From JBMORO01 sp049322295 (GTDB taxonomy: Bacteria; Patescibacteriota; Minisyncoccia; RBG-13-40-8-A), in assembly GCA_049322295.1 (NCBI GenBank), contig JBMORO010000046.1:1-8211 (forward strand): 8,211 nucleotides of DNA, given 5' to 3'. The notes beneath the pieces are model-generated. The model did not search any database, was not told where the DNA came from, and saw nothing but the letters and a program-made list of their open reading frames with translations. Shown here piece by piece: positions 6,193-8,211 of the stretch (its first letter is position 1; each line of letters starts with the position of its first letter). A program made the translations under genes and the position numbers.

Positions 6193-7222
6193 AAAATATA
6201 TTCCTAAAAGCGAAAGACCCCGAACCAAGAGAAGAACTAGATTAATTATCTTAACCTTAGTCGCCTTAATTTTAATTATTCCTGCTTTTTATGCTCTAAA
6301 GACCGGCTTAGCTTTTAGCAAAATCGTTACTATTAAAAATATTGCCTGGGAGAAAATATTTGGTAAATTGCCGTCTTCAGAATACAAGCCCGAAAAAGAT
6401 CCAGATAGAATTAATGCTTTAGTTCTGGGAATTAGAGGAGAAAATGACCCTAATGTGGGAGCATTACTTTCGGATGGAATAATGATGATTAGTTTTAAAA
6501 AGAGCACTGGTCAAATAGCTTTAATTTCTATTCCCCGCGACCTCTATCTTCAAATGCCTGGAGAAGTAAAATATGAAAAAGTTAATGCTGCTTATGCCAT
6601 GGGTTTGGAAAAATATAACAATGGTTTAGACTATGCCAAAAAAACAATTGCCTATATTACTGGTCAATATATCGAATATGGATTAGTAGTAAATTTTGAA
6701 GCCTTTAAAGATATTATTGAATTAGTAGGTGGGGTAACAATTTATTTAGATAAGCCATTTATAGAAGATAAACAGTGGTTATGTGATAAAAACGGAGAAA
6801 ACTGTCAGCCCTTTATCGTAGAAGCTGGAACCCAGACCCTAGATGGTGAAAGAGCCCTGCTTTATGTTCGTTCCCGTTTCTCAAGTAATGATTTTGATCG
6901 AGCCCGCCGCCAGCAACAGGTTCTACTTGCTTTAAAAGATAAATTATTGTCCCTTGGAGTTTTGGCTGATCCCCTGAAAATAAGCGGAATATTAGATATT
7001 ATTTCTAAAAATATAAAAACCGATGTCACCCCTTGGGAAATTCCCCAATTAATTGATATGGCCGGAAATGCCAAAACAGATAAAATCATTACCAAGGTTT
7101 TTGAAAATTCAGAACAGGGGCTGCTTTATCAAACTGAAATCAATGGAATCTATGTTCTTTTGCCAACTGAAGGAAATTTTAGTAAAATTAGGGAAACTTG
7201 TAAGAATATTTTTTCCTTATAA
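6167..7222 (+). CDS. LytR-CpsA-Psr (LCP) family glycopolymer ligase
   Basis: A 351-residue protein with a short basic cytoplasmic tail (KSERPRTKRRTR, 14-25), one membrane segment (about 26-44) and an extracytoplasmic LCP domain. LCP proteins transfer undecaprenyl-linked glycopolymers such as capsule or teichoic acid onto peptidoglycan. Visible motifs are NALVLGIRG (83-91), SDGIMMISF (102-110, Asp103), SIPRDLYL (121-128, Arg124 and Asp125), VNFEAFKDIIELVGGV (175-190), DGERALLYVRSR (226-237, Arg235 and Arg237) and DFDRARRQQQ (242-251). The Arg/Asp set that binds the lipid pyrophosphate is therefore intact. Cys206 and Cys213 lie outside the membrane and could form a disulfide. No other start codon precedes the membrane segment, so the ATG inside the GT2 gene is favoured. 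Its place among glycosyltransferases and a Wzy-like protein supports glycopolymer attachment. Confidence 0.93.
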   Translation: MLDSIQPPKKYIPKSERPRTKRRTRLIILTLVALILIIPAFYALKTGLAFSKIVTIKNIAWEKIFGKLPSSEYKPEKDPDRINALVLGIRGENDPNVGALLSDGIMMISFKKSTGQIALISIPRDLYLQMPGEVKYEKVNAAYAMGLEKYNNGLDYAKKTIAYITGQYIEYGLVVNFEAFKDIIELVGGVTIYLDKPFIEDKQWLCDKNGENCQPFIVEAGTQTLDGERALLYVRSRFSSNDFDRARRQQQVLLALKDKLLSLGVLADPLKISGILDIISKNIKTDVTPWEIPQLIDMAGNAKTDKIITKVFENSEQGLLYQTEINGIYVLLPTEGNFSKIRETCKNIFSL

Positions 7223-7235
7223 ATTACTTACCCAG

Positions 7236-8021
7236 ATGTTATCAATTATCATTACTCACCATAAAACACCAGAATTATTAGATCTTTGTTTAAAATCTAT
7301 TAAAGAAGGTATTGGCGATATAAATCATGAAATAATCATTGTTGATAGCGAATCGACAGAAGAGACAAGAGAATTTATTCAAGAAAAATATTCTGATATT
7401 AAGATTATTTCTTTTGAAAAAAATTTGGGTTATTCTAAAATAATAAATAAAGGGCTTTTAAATGTAAAGGGAGATTATATTTTGATTCTCAATGCTGATA
7501 TTATTGTTTTAAAAGATGCTATTTCCAAAATGCTAAAATTCATAGAAAAAAATCCCAGTATTGGAATCTTAGCTCCCCAATTACTAGATTTTGCTGGCAA
7601 TATTCAAATTTCCTGTTTTGCTAAACCAACTTTAAAAACTATTTTAGCCCGCCGAACATTTTTTGGTAAATTAAAACAAGGCAAAGAAGCCCTTAATAAA
7701 TTTCTTATCAGTGATTGGGATAGAAAATCAATCAGGGAAGTTGATTGGGTTCAGGGTTCAGCTATGATGGTAAAAAAAGAGGCAATTAAAAAAGTTGGTT
7801 TATGGGATGAAAGATTTTTTATGTATTTTGAGGATACTGATTGGTGCCGTCGGTTTTGGGAAAAGGGCTATAAAGTAGTTTATTATCCTTTAGCTCAGAT
7901 GTCTCATTATTATCATCGAAGTAGTAAAAAATGGGGCGGCATATTAGATATATTTTTAAATAAATATACTCGGACCCATATTATTAGCGCTCTAAAATAT
8001 TTTCTAAAATATCATGGTTAA
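7236..8021 (+). CDS. GT2-family glycosyltransferase, second WbbL-like copy
   Basis: A 261-residue GT-A enzyme. It opens MLSIIITHHKTPELL, shows IIIVDSES (33-40), EKNLGYSKIINKG (61-73, where family members usually have NLGF), LNAD (85-88) as the DXD-like metal site, DWVQGSAMMVKKEAI (170-184), FFMYFEDTDWCRRF (194-207) with Glu199, Asp200 and Asp202 as likely catalytic or metal residues, and HYYHRSS (224-230). It is shorter than the first GT2 protein and lacks its aromatic basic tail, so the two probably add different sugars or act at different steps. The frame is open back to 7053, but the ATG at 7236 is chosen because the GT2 fold starts exactly there and the upstream part is antiparallel-free shadow of the LCP gene. 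It follows the LCP stop by 13 nt with no Shine-Dalgarno. Confidence 0.9.
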   Translation: MLSIIITHHKTPELLDLCLKSIKEGIGDINHEIIIVDSESTEETREFIQEKYSDIKIISFEKNLGYSKIINKGLLNVKGDYILILNADIIVLKDAISKMLKFIEKNPSIGILAPQLLDFAGNIQISCFAKPTLKTILARRTFFGKLKQGKEALNKFLISDWDRKSIREVDWVQGSAMMVKKEAIKKVGLWDERFFMYFEDTDWCRRFWEKGYKVVYYPLAQMSHYYHRSSKKWGGILDIFLNKYTRTHIISALKYFLKYHG

Positions 8022-8211
8022 ATTAAATAAAAAATATATTTTTATACTTGTTGGTATTTTACTATTTGCTTTAATTTTTAGCGGAGGATTTTTAATTGGA
8101 AGAAAATCTGTTCCCTCGCCAGCTCTTCATGAAAGAATATTTTTTAATAAAGAATTGGGCAAACCAGAAGTAATCGACTTTAGTCTATTTTGGGAAGCCC
8201 TAAGAAAAATA
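8014..8211 (+). CDS. N terminus of a membrane-anchored protein, probably S41 C-terminal processing protease (partial)
   Basis: The frame opens with ATG at 8014, overlapping the second GT2 gene by 8 nt, and stays open for 66 codons to the window edge. Residues 1-7 are basic (MVKLNKK), residues 8-28 form one hydrophobic segment (YIFILVGILLFALIFSGGFLI), described here by position only, and GRK follows. The next part, NKELGKPEVIDFSLFWEAL (46-64), resembles the stretch that precedes the first helix of many S41/CtpA proteases in Patescibacteria, where a segment of the type VDFSLFW leads into the PDZ and peptidase domains. No catalytic Ser/Lys region is in the window, so the assignment rests on this N-terminal likeness alone. 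The overlap implies co-expression with the glycosyltransferases. Confidence 0.6.
   Translation, partial: MVKLNKKYIFILVGILLFALIFSGGFLIGRKSVPSPALHERIFFNKELGKPEVIDFSLFWEALRKI

Noticed and set aside
5375..7095. Minus-strand open frames at 5375-5566, 5630-5821, 6289-6507 and 6862-7095
   Set aside because: Each is antisense to conserved glycosyltransferase or LCP motifs and has no family features of its own.
7053..7235. Upstream extension of the second GT2 gene by 61 codons
   Set aside because: This stretch lies within the LCP gene in another frame, has no GT2-like sequence, and the GT2 fold begins exactly at the ATG at 7236.
1..8211. CRISPR array, tRNA or rRNA, insertion sequence, or alternative genetic code
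   Set aside because: I saw no regularly spaced direct repeats, no cloverleaf, no transposase, and no gene needing TGA as a sense codon.

Overview
The window is AT-rich, densely packed bacterial DNA with nearly all coding on the + strand. Every complete gene ends in TAA, genes abut or overlap, and no start codon has a convincing Shine-Dalgarno sequence. These traits, a PGRP-amidase/SpoIID surface protein, and short GC-rich hairpin cassettes inside and between genes fit a Candidate Phyla Radiation (Patescibacteria, Parcubacteria-like) genome. That assignment is inference: no marker gene is present. TGA is not needed as a sense codon, so recoded-UGA lineages such as Gracilibacteria are not indicated.

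Layout. Positions 1-39 probably hold the tail of an upstream gene, followed by a strong GC-rich hairpin (56-86) that looks like its terminator. A good promoter candidate (92-120) sits so close to the next ATG (127) that the mRNA could be leaderless. The 799-residue protein at 127-2526 combines a signal peptide, a zinc amidase of the PGRP/Amidase_2 type, about four repeats of an unnamed roughly 60-residue module, and a C-terminal SpoIID/LytB domain. Two GC-rich hairpin cassettes lie in frame in its interdomain linkers. A third, with two stems, fills most of the short gap at 2527-2595.

From 2596 to the right edge runs one compact operon-like block: a GT4 glycosyltransferase, a multi-pass Wzy/WaaL-like O-antigen polymerase/ligase, a GT2 glycosyltransferase, a LytR-CpsA-Psr (LCP) protein, a second GT2 glycosyltransferase, and the first 66 codons of a membrane-anchored protein resembling the N terminus of an S41 (C-terminal processing) protease. 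Neighbours overlap by 13, 41, 26 and 8 nt, with one 13-nt gap.

Taken together, the genes suggest a cell-envelope glycopolymer locus. The glycosyltransferases would build a lipid-linked repeat unit, the Wzy-like protein would polymerise or transfer it outside the membrane, and the LCP protein would attach it to peptidoglycan. The amidase-SpoIID protein would cut peptidoglycan, with both activities in one chain. No flippase, initiating sugar-phosphate transferase or nucleotide-sugar synthesis gene is in the window, so the pathway is incomplete here.
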